17,053 nt of DNA from JAUREX01 sp044356825. Its GTDB lineage: Bacteria; Pseudomonadota; Alphaproteobacteria; Rhodobacterales; Rhodobacteraceae. Of the stretch, positions 6,718 through 13,249 are shown piece by piece. Below the pieces are notes generated by a model that worked only from the letters and a program-made list of their open reading frames with translations, ran no database searches and was not told the origin of the DNA. The translations under genes were made by a program, and so were the position numbers. The stretch spans positions 1 to 17,053 of the forward strand of contig JBIKVM010000047.1 of the NCBI GenBank assembly GCA_044356825.1, written 5' to 3'. How positions within the stretch are numbered: the stretch's first letter is position 1; each line of letters opens with the position of its first letter.

Positions 6718-7608
6718 CCAGGGGCCGCGGCGCGACCAGAGGCCGCGGCGGAGGGCAGGCGGCGCGGTTTCGCCCGCCAACGCGCGCAGCGCGCGCACGC
6801 GGTTCACGGTCGCGGGGTGGGTTGCGAACAGCCGGTCATGCGCGTGCGCGTGCAGCGGATTGACGATGAAGAGATGCGCGGTGGCCGGGTTGCGCTCTGC
6901 CGCCGGGTTGTCGATGCGGCGCGCCAGCGCGTCGATCCGCTCGAGCGCCGCGGCGAGCCACAGAGGGGCGCCGCAGATCTCGGCGCCGATCCGGTCGGCC
7001 TCGTATTCGCGCCCGCGGCTGATCGCCATCTGCACGAGCATCGCGCCCATGGGCGCGAGGATCATGATCGCGATCGTGCCCACGATGCCGAGCGGCCGCT
7101 CGCGGTCGCCGCCGCCGAAGAACAGCGCGAAATTGGCCAGAAGCGAGATCGCCCCCGCCAGCGTCGCCGTCACCGTCATGATCAGCGTGTCGCGGTTGCG
7201 GATATGGGCGAGTTCGTGCGCGATGACGCCCGCAAGCTCCTCGCGCGTCAGCGCCCGCATCAGGCCCTGCGTCACCGCCACCGCCGCGTTCTCGGGGTTG
7301 CGGCCGGTGGCGAAGGCGTTGGGCTGCTCGGTCGCGATCAGATAGAGCCGCGGCACCGGCATGCCGGCCCGCCGCGCGAGGCCCGCGAGCAGCGCGTGCA
7401 GATCGGGCGCCTCGGCCGGCCCGACCTCGCGCGCGCCGTGCAGGCGCAGCATCGCCCGGTCCGATCCCCACCACGCCCAGAGGTTCATCACCCCGGTGAG
7501 CACGAGCGCCACCACAAGCCCGCCCTGCCCCCCGAGCAAGAGGCCGACCACGCCGAAAAGCGCCGTCATCGCGGCAAGCAGGAAAGCGGTGCGGGCATAT
7601 CCCGACAT
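6712..7608 (-). CDS. htpX: HtpX-type M48 membrane metalloprotease
   Basis: HtpX is an inner-membrane zinc endopeptidase that degrades damaged membrane proteins and acts alongside FtsH. The protein has 298 residues. Two membrane helices open it (about 5-25 and 29-48), the zinc motif HELAH is at 131-135 (VIAHELAHIRNRD), two further hydrophobic segments follow (about 143-165 and 172-196), and the third ligand is E201 in SRGREYEADRIGA. The substrate-groove motif QPNAFATGRNPENAAVAVTQGL (95-116) is also seen. The ATG at 7608 is preceded by AAGGGG at a good distance; the frame is open much further upstream, but that part is antisense to rnhB and without membrane-protein character. The C terminus is arginine- and alanine-rich. 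It is divergent from rnhB and convergent with folE2, 10 nt away. Confidence 0.95.
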   Translation of the reverse strand: MSGYARTAFLLAAMTALFGVVGLLLGGQGGLVVALVLTGVMNLWAWWGSDRAMLRLHGAREVGPAEAPDLHALLAGLARRAGMPVPRLYLIATEQPNAFATGRNPENAAVAVTQGLMRALTREELAGVIAHELAHIRNRDTLIMTVTATLAGAISLLANFALFFGGGDRERPLGIVGTIAIMILAPMGAMLVQMAISRGREYEADRIGAEICGAPLWLAAALERIDALARRIDNPAAERNPATAHLFIVNPLHAHAHDRLFATHPATVNRVRALRALAGETAPPALRRGLWSRRGPWG

Positions 7609-7658
7609 GGCATCGACCCCTTGGCCGGCGCGGCCCTTCCGCCCCGGTCCTGCCCCGC

Positions 7659-7687
7659 CATATGGAATCGGCGCCGCCCCGGGGCAA
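7659..7687 (-). promoter_or_regulatory. Candidate htpX promoter (TTGCCC-N17-CATATG)
   Basis: On the minus strand a -35-like TTGCCC (7687-7682) and a -10-like CATATG (7664-7659) are separated by 17 nt, about 50 nt before the htpX start. The -10 match is only partial. The -35 lies in one of three GGCAAGG/CCTTGCC motifs in this divergent region (7683-7689, 7699-7705, 7722-7728). Confidence 0.35.
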
Positions 7688-7735
7688 GGCCCGTAGCCCC
7701 TTGCCGGGCGGGGGCATCCGGGGCAAGGCTGCGCC

Positions 7736-8368
7736 ATGCCCCGGATCTCCAGCGCCCGCCCCCTGCCCGACGACAGCCTCGAGGCCGCTCTGGCGCGCGA
7801 CGGCGCGGGGCCGGTCGCGGGGGTCGACGAGGTCGGGCGCGGCCCGCTGGCCGGGCCCGTCGTGGCGGCGGCCGTCGTCTTCGGCGCCCTGCCCCCGCCC
7901 CCCGGCATCGCCGACAGCAAGCGGCTGACCGCCGCCGCGCGCGTCCGGCTCGACCGAGAGATCCGCGCCATGGCGGCCGTGGGGGTGGGCCTTGCGGAGG
8001 TGGCCGAGATCGACACCCTCAACATCCTGCGGGCCAGCCACCTCGCGATGCGCCGGGCCATCGGGGCGCTGCCGTTCGCGCCGGGGCATGCGCTGATCGA
8101 CGGCAACCTCATCCCCGGGGGCCTGAGCTGCGCGGCAACGGCGGTGATCGGCGGCGACGCGCGCGCCGTCAGCATCGCGGCCGCCTCGATCGTGGCCAAG
8201 GTCGCGCGCGACGCGATCATGGCCGACCTCGACCGCCTTTTCCCGGGCTATGGCTGGGCAGAGAACGCCGGATACCCGACCGCCGCGCACCGCGACGCGC
8301 TCGGCCGGCTCGGCATCACCCCACATCATCGGCGCAGCTTTGCCCCCATCCACAAGATGTTGTGTTAA
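7736..8368 (+). CDS. rnhB: Ribonuclease HII
   Basis: RNase HII cuts the RNA strand of RNA-DNA hybrids and starts removal of single ribonucleotides left in DNA. The 210-residue protein has the family pattern: GVDEVGRGPLAGPVVAAAV (29-47) with catalytic D31 and E32, DSKRL (60-64), ALIDGN with D122, and SIAAASIVAKVARD (146-159) with D159. The conserved tyrosine region is GYGWAENAGYPTAAH, followed by HHRRSFAPI near the C terminus. The ATG at 7736 has AAGG at 7726-7729. It is divergent from htpX and directly upstream of ccrM; rnhB-ccrM is an order I recall from Rhodobacterales. Its TAA stop forms part of a CtrA-like site in the ccrM leader. Confidence 0.96.
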   Translation: MPRISSARPLPDDSLEAALARDGAGPVAGVDEVGRGPLAGPVVAAAVVFGALPPPPGIADSKRLTAAARVRLDREIRAMAAVGVGLAEVAEIDTLNILRASHLAMRRAIGALPFAPGHALIDGNLIPGGLSCAATAVIGGDARAVSIAAASIVAKVARDAIMADLDRLFPGYGWAENAGYPTAAHRDALGRLGITPHHRRSFAPIHKMLC

Positions 8369-8414
8369 GAATAAATTGTAAGCTGCTGATTCAAAAAACA
8401 TTTGACCGCGAATC
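8365..8414 (+). promoter_or_regulatory. AT-rich ccrM control region with two GANTC sites and a CtrA-like site
   Basis: Between rnhB and ccrM the base composition drops sharply (8365-8403 is mostly A and T). Two GANTC sites, the target of CcrM itself, lie at 8388-8392 (GATTC) and 8410-8414 (GAATC), 22 nt apart. TTAA at 8365-8368, seven bases, then TTGT at 8376-8379 matches the CtrA consensus TTAA-N7-TTAA at six of eight fixed positions. In Caulobacter ccrM is CtrA-activated and its promoter contains GANTC sites, so autoregulation by methylation is a reasonable inference. Confidence 0.55.
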
Positions 8415-8473
8415 GCGTTCGGATCATCTTGCCGCCAAAGCCCGACAGTGGCGACCCGAACCCGAGGCAGCAG

Positions 8474-9580
8474 ATGACCCCCCCCAAACCGCCCGCCGGC
8501 GCGCCCTTGCCGCGCAACCAGATCATCGAGGACGATTGCATCGCCGCCCTGCGCAGCCTGCCCGACGGCTGCGCCGATCTCGTCTTTGCCGACCCGCCCT
8601 ACAACCTGCAATTGAAGGGCGAACTCCACCGCCCGGACATGAGCCGGGTCGATGCCGTCACCGACGACTGGGACCGCTTCGCCAGTTTCGAGACCTACGA
8701 CCGCTTCTGCCGCGACTGGCTGACCGAGGCGCGCCGGATCCTGAAACCCGACGGGGCCATCTGGGTGATCGGCAGCTATCACAACATCTTCCGCCTCGGC
8801 GTTCAGTTGCAGGACCTCGGGTTCTGGATCCTCAACGACGTGATCTGGCGCAAGGCGAACCCGATGCCGAACTTCAAGGGCCGGCGGCTGACCAACGCGC
8901 ACGAGACGCTGATCTGGGCCTCGAAATCCGAGGGCGCGCGCTATGCCTTCAACTATGACGCGCTGAAGGCGCTGAACGAGGGCACGCAGATGCGCTCGGA
9001 CTGGACGCTGCCGATTTGCGTGGGCCACGAGCGGCTGAAGGACGAGGCCGGCGACAAGGCCCATCCGACGCAAAAGCCCGAGGCGCTCCTGCACCGCATC
9101 ATCGTCGGCACGACGAAACCCGGCGATCTGGTCGTCGATCCGTTCTTCGGCACCGGCACGACCGGGGCGGTGGCGCGGATGCTCGGGCGCGACTTCATCG
9201 GGATCGAGCGCGAGGCGCGCTATGTCGCGGCGGCGCGCGCGCGCCTTGCCCGCGTGCGCCCCTATGACGCGAGCGCGCTCGCCGTCACCCCCTCGCGCCG
9301 GGCCGAGGCGCGCATCCCCTTCGGCACGCTGGTCGAGCGCGGGCTCTTGCGCCCGGGCGAGGTGCTGGTTTCGCCGCGCGGGGCGACGGCGCGGGTGCGG
9401 GTCGATGGCACGCTCGCGGGGGCGGACCGGTCGGGCTCGATCCACCAGCTCGGCGCGGCGCTCGAGGGCGCGCCGAGTTGCAACGGCTGGACCTACTGGC
9501 ACTTTCGCCGCGACGGGCAGACGATCCCGATCGACGTGCTGCGCCAGCAGGTCCGGGCCGAGATGGCTGCACTTGCCTGA
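8474..9580 (+). CDS. ccrM: CcrM-type GANTC adenine-N6 DNA methyltransferase
   Basis: This is a cell-cycle-regulated solitary methylase that modifies the adenine of GANTC in newly replicated DNA. The protein has 368 residues. The beta-class motif order is clear: DPPYNLQLKGELHRPD from residue 40, the region AIWVIGSYHNIFRLG (95-109), NDVIWRKANPMPNFKGRRLTNAHE (121-144), KAHPTQKPEALL (195-206), and the AdoMet-binding DPFFGTGTTGAV (222-233). A C-terminal RAMA domain spans about 280-368 (IPFGTLVERGLLRPGE to the end), as in Caulobacter CcrM. The ATG at 8474 is chosen over the in-frame TTG at 8402 because GAGG at 8464-8467 precedes it and the TTG would put the GANTC-containing leader into the protein. 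No restriction gene is nearby, consistent with a regulatory methylase. Confidence 0.96.
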   Translation: MTPPKPPAGAPLPRNQIIEDDCIAALRSLPDGCADLVFADPPYNLQLKGELHRPDMSRVDAVTDDWDRFASFETYDRFCRDWLTEARRILKPDGAIWVIGSYHNIFRLGVQLQDLGFWILNDVIWRKANPMPNFKGRRLTNAHETLIWASKSEGARYAFNYDALKALNEGTQMRSDWTLPICVGHERLKDEAGDKAHPTQKPEALLHRIIVGTTKPGDLVVDPFFGTGTTGAVARMLGRDFIGIEREARYVAAARARLARVRPYDASALAVTPSRRAEARIPFGTLVERGLLRPGEVLVSPRGATARVRVDGTLAGADRSGSIHQLGAALEGAPSCNGWTYWHFRRDGQTIPIDVLRQQVRAEMAALA

Positions 9581-9595
9581 CGGCCTCGCAGGCGC

Positions 9596-9624
9596 TTTAC
9601 CCCCATGTTCCGACTTGCTAGGCT
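9596..9624 (+). promoter_or_regulatory. Candidate promoter of the small lipoprotein gene (TTTACC-N17-TAGGCT)
   Basis: TTTACC (9596-9601) and TAGGCT (9619-9624) are separated by 17 nt, about 40 nt before the ATG at 9664. The pattern follows the other TAG-type promoters of this window. Confidence 0.35.
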
Positions 9625-9646
9625 TGTTCCATTGTCGAGCAAGCCT
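9620..9646 (+). other. Hairpin between ccrM and the lipoprotein gene
   Basis: AGGCTTG (9620-9626) pairs with CAAGCCT (9640-9646) around a 13-nt loop, followed by TTG. It may be a weak terminator for ccrM or a leader hairpin of the lipoprotein message; it also overlaps the proposed -10 element. Confidence 0.35.
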
Positions 9647-9663
9647 TTGCGAGTGTCATTACC

Positions 9664-9846
9664 ATGAGAACCATCGTCTGCGTCGTTGCCTGCCTTGGGC
9701 TTCTGGGATGCGCCCGCACCGGGCCCACATCCGAGGCCTCGTTTTCGAGCATGTCCCGCCCCGGAATGATCGCAAGCGCCGTGGTGCTGACCGCGGGGCT
9801 TCTGCTTGTGGCGGAAGATTCGCGCCGGATCAGGCAGACGCGCTGA
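9664..9846 (+). CDS. Small predicted lipoprotein
   Basis: This short gene encodes 60 residues. It starts with a positive residue and the hydrophobic stretch TIVCVVACLGLLGC, ending in a lipobox LLGC with C16 as the lipid-modified cysteine, so the mature peptide would be about 45 residues. A second hydrophobic stretch, MIASAVVLTAGLLLVA (about 35-50), could be a membrane helix, leaving a short charged tail EDSRRIRQTR. I do not recognise a family. The ATG at 9664 has only a weak ribosome site (GCGAG at 9649-9653). It is flanked by non-coding DNA on both sides and seems to be its own unit. Small size lowers certainty, but lipobox and helix together argue for a real gene. Confidence 0.6.
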   Translation: MRTIVCVVACLGLLGCARTGPTSEASFSSMSRPGMIASAVVLTAGLLLVAEDSRRIRQTR

Positions 9847-9940
9847 TCTTCCCGATAGGGCTTCGTCAGATCGCGCGCGGCAGGTGACATCGCGCGGCAC
9901 TGCGCGCTCATCCTCTGCTGGGGTCGGCGCGCCGCGCAAG

Positions 9941-9950
9941 AAAGCGCTTT
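9941..9950. promoter_or_regulatory. Perfect palindrome, LacI-type operator candidate
   Basis: AAAGCGCTTT is a perfect 10-bp palindrome with the central CG step seen in LacI-family operators. It overlaps TTTACA (9948-9953), a possible -35 element upstream of the ybjN-like gene. Confidence 0.3.
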
Positions 9951-9969
9951 ACAGCGGCCGGTTTTCGGC

Positions 9970-9985
9970 ACACCATATCTTGTGA
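9970..9985. promoter_or_regulatory. NrdR-box-like sequence
   Basis: ACACCATATCTTGTGA matches the NrdR consensus ACACWATATATWGTGT at 13 of 16 positions. It covers the place where a -10 box would lie, 17 nt after TTTACA (9948-9953). NrdR boxes usually come in pairs spaced about three helical turns apart, and no second one was found, so this may be chance or an unrelated operator. Confidence 0.3.
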
Positions 9986-10005
9986 TCGTCGGGCGCGCGA
10001 CCGCC

Positions 10006-10035
10006 GCAGATTGCGAGATCTGCCGCTCATAGCGG
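10006..10035 (+). other. Tandem hairpins in the leader of the ybjN-proC operon
   Basis: GCAGAT (10006-10011) pairs with ATCTGC (10018-10023), and CCGCT (10023-10027) pairs with AGCGG (10031-10035). They sit 40-70 nt before the ATG at 10074 and share one base, so they would be nearly stacked in the RNA. There is no T-run. The rest of 9847-10073 holds no convincing gene. Confidence 0.3.
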
Positions 10036-10073
10036 AAACCACGCGCCGACGCCTCTATGGAAAGGGCCACCGG

Positions 10074-10577
10074 ATGCCACTTGCCGAGGACCTTCTGCTG
10101 CAGGAAGATCTTCATCCGATCGACATCGTCGAAACGCTGGCTGAACACCGCGACTGGGAGTTCGACCGTGTCGGTGACGATCAGATCGCGATGGCGGTCG
10201 ACGGGCAGTGGCGGACCTATTCTCTCACCCTCGCCTGGTCGGCCCGGGACGAGACCTTGCGCCTCGTCTGCACCTTCGAGATGGAGCCCCCCGAGGGGCG
10301 GCAGACCCCGCTGCTTGCGCTGCTCAACCGCATCAATGACGAATGCTGGACGGGGGCCTTCAGCTTCTGGACGGAGCAGAAACTCATGGTCTGGCGCTAT
10401 GGCCTCGTGCTGGCGGGTGGGCAGAACGCCGGGCCTGAGCAGATCGACCGGATGATCGCCTCTGCCGTCGCGGCCTGCGAGCGCTATTATCCCGCCTTCC
10501 AGCTGGTCGGCTGGGGCGGACGCAGCGCAGAATCGGCGCTCGAGGTGGCAATCGGCGAGGCCTACGGGCGCGCCTAA
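10074..10577 (+). CDS. YbjN domain-containing protein
   Basis: This 167-residue cytosolic protein resembles the YbjN family, whose members have a type III secretion chaperone-like fold and no firmly known biochemical role. Seen are DLHPIDIVETLAEHRDWEFDRVGDDQIAMAV (from about residue 12), a central sheet WRTYSLTLAWSARDETLRLVCTFEM (46-70), and the helix LLALLNRINDECWTGAFSFW (80-99), which is the best-conserved part of the family. The C-terminal half continues MVWRYGLVLAGG and a helix ending AACERYYPAFQLVGWG. The start at ATG 10074 is supported by AAGGG at 10062-10066; an in-frame TTG at 10011 lies inside the leader hairpins and is less likely. It is the first gene of a four-gene run, 14 nt before proC. 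Confidence 0.85.
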   Translation: MPLAEDLLLQEDLHPIDIVETLAEHRDWEFDRVGDDQIAMAVDGQWRTYSLTLAWSARDETLRLVCTFEMEPPEGRQTPLLALLNRINDECWTGAFSFWTEQKLMVWRYGLVLAGGQNAGPEQIDRMIASAVAACERYYPAFQLVGWGGRSAESALEVAIGEAYGRA

Positions 10578-10591
10578 GCCGGGACGGGATC

Positions 10592-11419
10592 ATGGATATC
10601 GCAGAGATCGGCCGACGCGGCCTCGTGCTCATCGGCTGCGGGCGGATGGGGTCGGCGCTGCTCGAGGGGTGGCTCGCGCGCGGGATCGCGCCCGCCTCGG
10701 TCTGGGTGCAGGAACCGGCGCCGTCGGGGGATCTGGTCGCCCTCGCGGGGCGGGGCCTGCACCTGAACACCATCCTGCCCGCGAAGCCCGCAGTGGTGCT
10801 GGTCGCGGTAAAGCCGCAGAAGATGGCCGAGGTGCTGGGCGCGCTGGGCGCGATGGCGGGGCCCGCGACGCTTGTGATCAGCATCGCGGCAGGGACGCCC
10901 CTTGCCACCTTCGCCGCCGCCTGCCCGCCGGGAACGCCCATCGTGCGCGTCATGCCCAACACGCCCGCGGCCGTCGGGCGAGGCATCTCGGCGCTGATCG
11001 GCAATGCGGCTGCGGGCCCCGCGCATCTGGCGTTGGCCGAGGCGCTGATGGCGGCCGTCGGCGAAGTCGTGCATCTCGATGACGAAGGGCAGATGGATGC
11101 CGTGACCGCGCTTTCGGGCTCGGGCCCGGCCTATGTCTTTCACCTGATCGAGGCGATGGCGGCGGCAGGTGTCGCGGCCGGCCTGCCCGAGGCGATGGCG
11201 GCGCAACTGGCGCGCGCGACCGTCTGCGGGGCGGGCGAGCTTGCGCGCCTCGCGCCCGAAACACCCGCCCGCCTGCGCGAGAACGTGACCAGCCCCGGCG
11301 GCACCACGGCCGCGGCGCTGCGCGTGCTGATGGATCCGGTCGCGGGTCTGCCGCCCCTGATGGTGCGGGCGGTGGCGGCGGCGGCCGAACGGGGGCGCGA
11401 ACTGGGGCGGGGCGCATGA
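10592..11419 (+). CDS. proC: Pyrroline-5-carboxylate reductase
   Basis: ProC reduces 1-pyrroline-5-carboxylate to proline with NAD(P)H, the last step of proline synthesis. The protein has 275 residues. It shows an N-terminal Rossmann motif LIGCGRMGSALLEGWL (13-28), the VAVKPQ loop (71-76), VRVMPNTPAAVGRG (118-131), the family signature ALSGSGPAYVFHLIEAMAAAG (173-193), and LRENVTSPGGTT (228-239), where substrate binds. The ATG at 10592 follows GGGACGGG. It lies 14 nt after the ybjN-like gene and overlaps the next gene by 4 nt (ATGA), so its translation is coupled to that of the CsaA-like protein. YbjN-proC-CsaA is an order I recall from other alphaproteobacteria. Confidence 0.97.
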   Translation: MDIAEIGRRGLVLIGCGRMGSALLEGWLARGIAPASVWVQEPAPSGDLVALAGRGLHLNTILPAKPAVVLVAVKPQKMAEVLGALGAMAGPATLVISIAAGTPLATFAAACPPGTPIVRVMPNTPAAVGRGISALIGNAAAGPAHLALAEALMAAVGEVVHLDDEGQMDAVTALSGSGPAYVFHLIEAMAAAGVAAGLPEAMAAQLARATVCGAGELARLAPETPARLRENVTSPGGTTAAALRVLMDPVAGLPPLMVRAVAAAAERGRELGRGA

Positions 11420-11751
11420 CCATCGGATACGAGGATTTCGCCCGCGTCGACATCCGCGTGGGCCGCATCACCCGCGCCGAACCCTTTCCCGAGGCGCGCA
11501 AGCCCGCGCTGAAACTCTGGGTCGATTTCGGGCCCGAGATCGGCGAGAAGCGATCCTCGGCGCAGATCACCCGCCACTACACGCCCGACCAGATCGTGGG
11601 TCGGCAGGTGCTGGCGGTCGTCAATTTCCCGCCCCGCCAGATCGGCAAGGTAATGTCCGAGGTCCTCGTCCTCGGCGTGCCCGACGCGGCGGGCGAGGTG
11701 GTTCTGATCGGGCCCGACCAAGCGGTGCCCCTGGGCGGGAGGCTCTTTTGA
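11416..11751 (+). CDS. CsaA-like tRNA-binding domain protein
   Basis: This 111-residue protein consists of a single tRNA-binding (EMAP-II/OB-fold) domain, as in CsaA and YgjH. Visible marks are FARVDIRVGRITRAEPFPEARKPALKLWVDFG (8-39), KRSSAQITRHYTPDQIVGRQVLAVVNFPPRQIG (45-77), and SEVLVLGVPD (81-90); SAQIT and the NFPPR loop are characteristic of the CsaA group. CsaA of Bacillus binds tRNA and has been linked to protein export as a chaperone, but its role in alphaproteobacteria is not settled. The ATG at 11416 overlaps the proC stop by 4 nt and its own stop overlaps the next start by 4 nt, so it is translated as the middle of a coupled set. Confidence 0.92.
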   Translation: MTIGYEDFARVDIRVGRITRAEPFPEARKPALKLWVDFGPEIGEKRSSAQITRHYTPDQIVGRQVLAVVNFPPRQIGKVMSEVLVLGVPDAAGEVVLIGPDQAVPLGGRLF

Positions 11752-12698
11752 AACCCACTCTCCATGTCAGCCGTCGCCTGCCCGATCGGGTCATGGCCGA
11801 GCTTGCGCGCGATTTCGATCTGACCTGCCGCGACACCACGCTGCCGATGGACCTGGCCGAGGTGCGCGCGGCGCTGGCGGGGTTCGATGCGCTCTTGCCG
11901 ACCCTGGGCGATGCCTTTCGCGCCGAGGCCTTCGCGGGGCCGATACGGGCGCGGATCCTTGCCAACTTCGGCGTGGGCTACAACCACATCGACACCGTCG
12001 CAGCCCGCGCCGCGGGGCTCGAGGTCACGAATACCCCCGGCGCGGTCACCGAGGCGACCGCCGACATCGCGCTCGCGCTCATGCTCATGACGGCGCGGCG
12101 GGCGGGCGAGGGCGAGCGGATGCTGCGCGCCGGCCGCTGGACGGGCTGGCACCCGGTGCAGATGCTCGGCATGCACCTCGGCGGGCGGACGGTCGGCATC
12201 ATCGGCATGGGGCGCATCGGCAAGGCCATCGCGCGGCGCGCCCATCACGGGCTGGGGATGAAGGTGCGGTTCTACAACCGCTCGCCGGTCGCCGATGCGG
12301 GCGTGCCGGCAACGCAGGTCGCGACGCTGGCCGAGGCGATGGCCTCGGATGTCGTCGTCGTCGCGGTGCCGGGCGGCAAGGCCACCCATCACCTGATCGA
12401 CGCCGCCGCCATCGCCGCGATGCCTGCGCACGGGATATTCGTCAACATCGCGCGGGGCGACGTGGTCGAGGAGGCCGCGCTGGTCGCGGCACTCATCGCC
12501 GGCCGGATCGCGGGCGCGGGGCTCGATGTCTACGAGTTCGAACCGCGGGTGCCCGAGGCGCTGATCGGGATGGAGAACGTGACGCTGCTGCCGCATCTGG
12601 GGACCAACGCGCTCGAGGTGCGCGAGGCGATGGGGATGATGGCGGTCGAGAACCTGCGCGCCTTCTTCGGCGGCTGGCCGGTGCCGAACCCCGTCTAG
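11748..12698 (+). CDS. D-isomer 2-hydroxyacid dehydrogenase (glyoxylate/hydroxypyruvate reductase type)
   Basis: This 316-residue NAD(P)-dependent enzyme probably reduces glyoxylate or hydroxypyruvate, linking it to glycine and serine carbon. The substrate domain contains ILANFGVGYNHID (70-82). The nucleotide domain has GRTVGIIGMGRIGKAIARRA (146-165) with the GxGxxG at 153-158 and the following NRSP (177-180), where an arginine after the second strand hints at NADPH use. The catalytic triad is R236 in VNIARGDVV, E265 in GLDVYEFEP and H283 in LLPHLGT. The start is a TTG at 11748 that overlaps the upstream stop (TTGA), supported by GGGCGGGAGG at 11733-11742; no ATG fits. Substrate is uncertain: formate, phosphoglycerate or lactate dehydrogenase relatives look similar, though the length excludes a full SerA with ACT domain. 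Confidence 0.9.
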   Translation: MKPTLHVSRRLPDRVMAELARDFDLTCRDTTLPMDLAEVRAALAGFDALLPTLGDAFRAEAFAGPIRARILANFGVGYNHIDTVAARAAGLEVTNTPGAVTEATADIALALMLMTARRAGEGERMLRAGRWTGWHPVQMLGMHLGGRTVGIIGMGRIGKAIARRAHHGLGMKVRFYNRSPVADAGVPATQVATLAEAMASDVVVVAVPGGKATHHLIDAAAIAAMPAHGIFVNIARGDVVEEAALVAALIAGRIAGAGLDVYEFEPRVPEALIGMENVTLLPHLGTNALEVREAMGMMAVENLRAFFGGWPVPNPV

Positions 12699-12705
12699 CC
12701 TCCCC

Positions 12706-13158
12706 TCAGCGGCGCGCGGCGAAGAAGGCGCGCAAGAGGGCCGCCGCCTCGGCCTCGGCGATGGAATCGAGGATCTCGGGGCGGTGGTGGCACTGGGGAT
12801 GGCTGAAGACGCGCGCCCCGTGCCGCACGCCGCCCGATTTCGGATCCTCGGCGCCATAGACGAGGGTCGCGATCCGCGCCTCGGCGATGGCGCCCGCGCA
12901 CATCGCGCAAGGTTCGAGCGTCACGCACAGCGTGTGCCCCGGCAGGCGCGGGCTGCCCGCGGCGGCGGCGGCGGCGCGCAGCGCGAGGATCTCGGCGTGC
13001 GCGGTCGGGTCGGCCAACTCGCGCGTGCGGTTGCCCGCCTGCGCCACGATGCGGCCCGCGGGGTCGAGCACGACCGCGCCCACCGGCACCTCGCCGCGCT
13101 GGGCGGCGGCGCGGGCCTCGGCGAGGGCGGTCTGCATCGGGCTGCGAAAGGGCTCCAT
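12706..13158 (-). CDS. tadA: tRNA-specific adenosine deaminase
   Basis: TadA deaminates A34 of tRNA-Arg(ACG) to inosine so that it reads three arginine codons; it is essential in most bacteria. The 150-residue protein has the deaminase zinc site: H54 and catalytic E56 in PTAHAEILALR, and C84 and C87 in LEPCAMCAGA, followed by RIATLVYGAEDPKSGG, which is typical of TadA rather than of free-base or guanine deaminases. The ATG at 13158 gives the normal length; GAGG lies very close to it, so the internal methionine at residue 8 is a possible alternative start. The frame stays open to 13482, but the extra part is antisense to the pseudouridine synthase gene. It faces the 2-hydroxyacid dehydrogenase gene, 7 nt away, and diverges from the pseudouridine synthase gene. 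Confidence 0.94.
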   Translation of the reverse strand: MEPFRSPMQTALAEARAAAQRGEVPVGAVVLDPAGRIVAQAGNRTRELADPTAHAEILALRAAAAAAGSPRLPGHTLCVTLEPCAMCAGAIAEARIATLVYGAEDPKSGGVRHGARVFSHPQCHHRPEILDSIAEAEAAALLRAFFAARR

Positions 13159-13194
13159 GCCCTCACATGACGCGGCGCGGGGCCGGGTGCAAGC

Positions 13195-13223
13195 TTGCCG
13201 CGGGGGGCGCGCCGCGCTAGGCC
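13195..13223 (+). promoter_or_regulatory. Candidate promoter of the pseudouridine synthase gene (TTGCCG-N17-TAGGCC)
   Basis: TTGCCG (13195-13200) and TAGGCC (13218-13223) are separated by 17 nt and lie 26 nt before the ATG at 13250. It fits the TAG-type -10 pattern found before ychF, serC and the small lipoprotein gene. Confidence 0.4.
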
Positions 13224-13249
13224 CCGGGGATCGGGAATCGGGGGCGGGG

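Noticed and set aside
8402..8473. In-frame TTG extension of ccrM by 24 codons
   Set aside because: It has no ribosome site, lies in the AT-rich promoter region, and the extra residues are not part of the CcrM family.
6836..9502. Very long open frame on the minus strand (888 codons) across htpX, rnhB and ccrM
   Set aside because: It is antisense to three well-identified genes, is dominated by Arg, Ala and Gly runs, and has no domain pattern. Such frames are normal in DNA of this GC content.
9847..10073. Possible tRNA or small RNA gene between the lipoprotein and ybjN-like genes
   Set aside because: No T-loop or cloverleaf could be built and no terminator with a T-run is present; the hairpins are better read as a leader.
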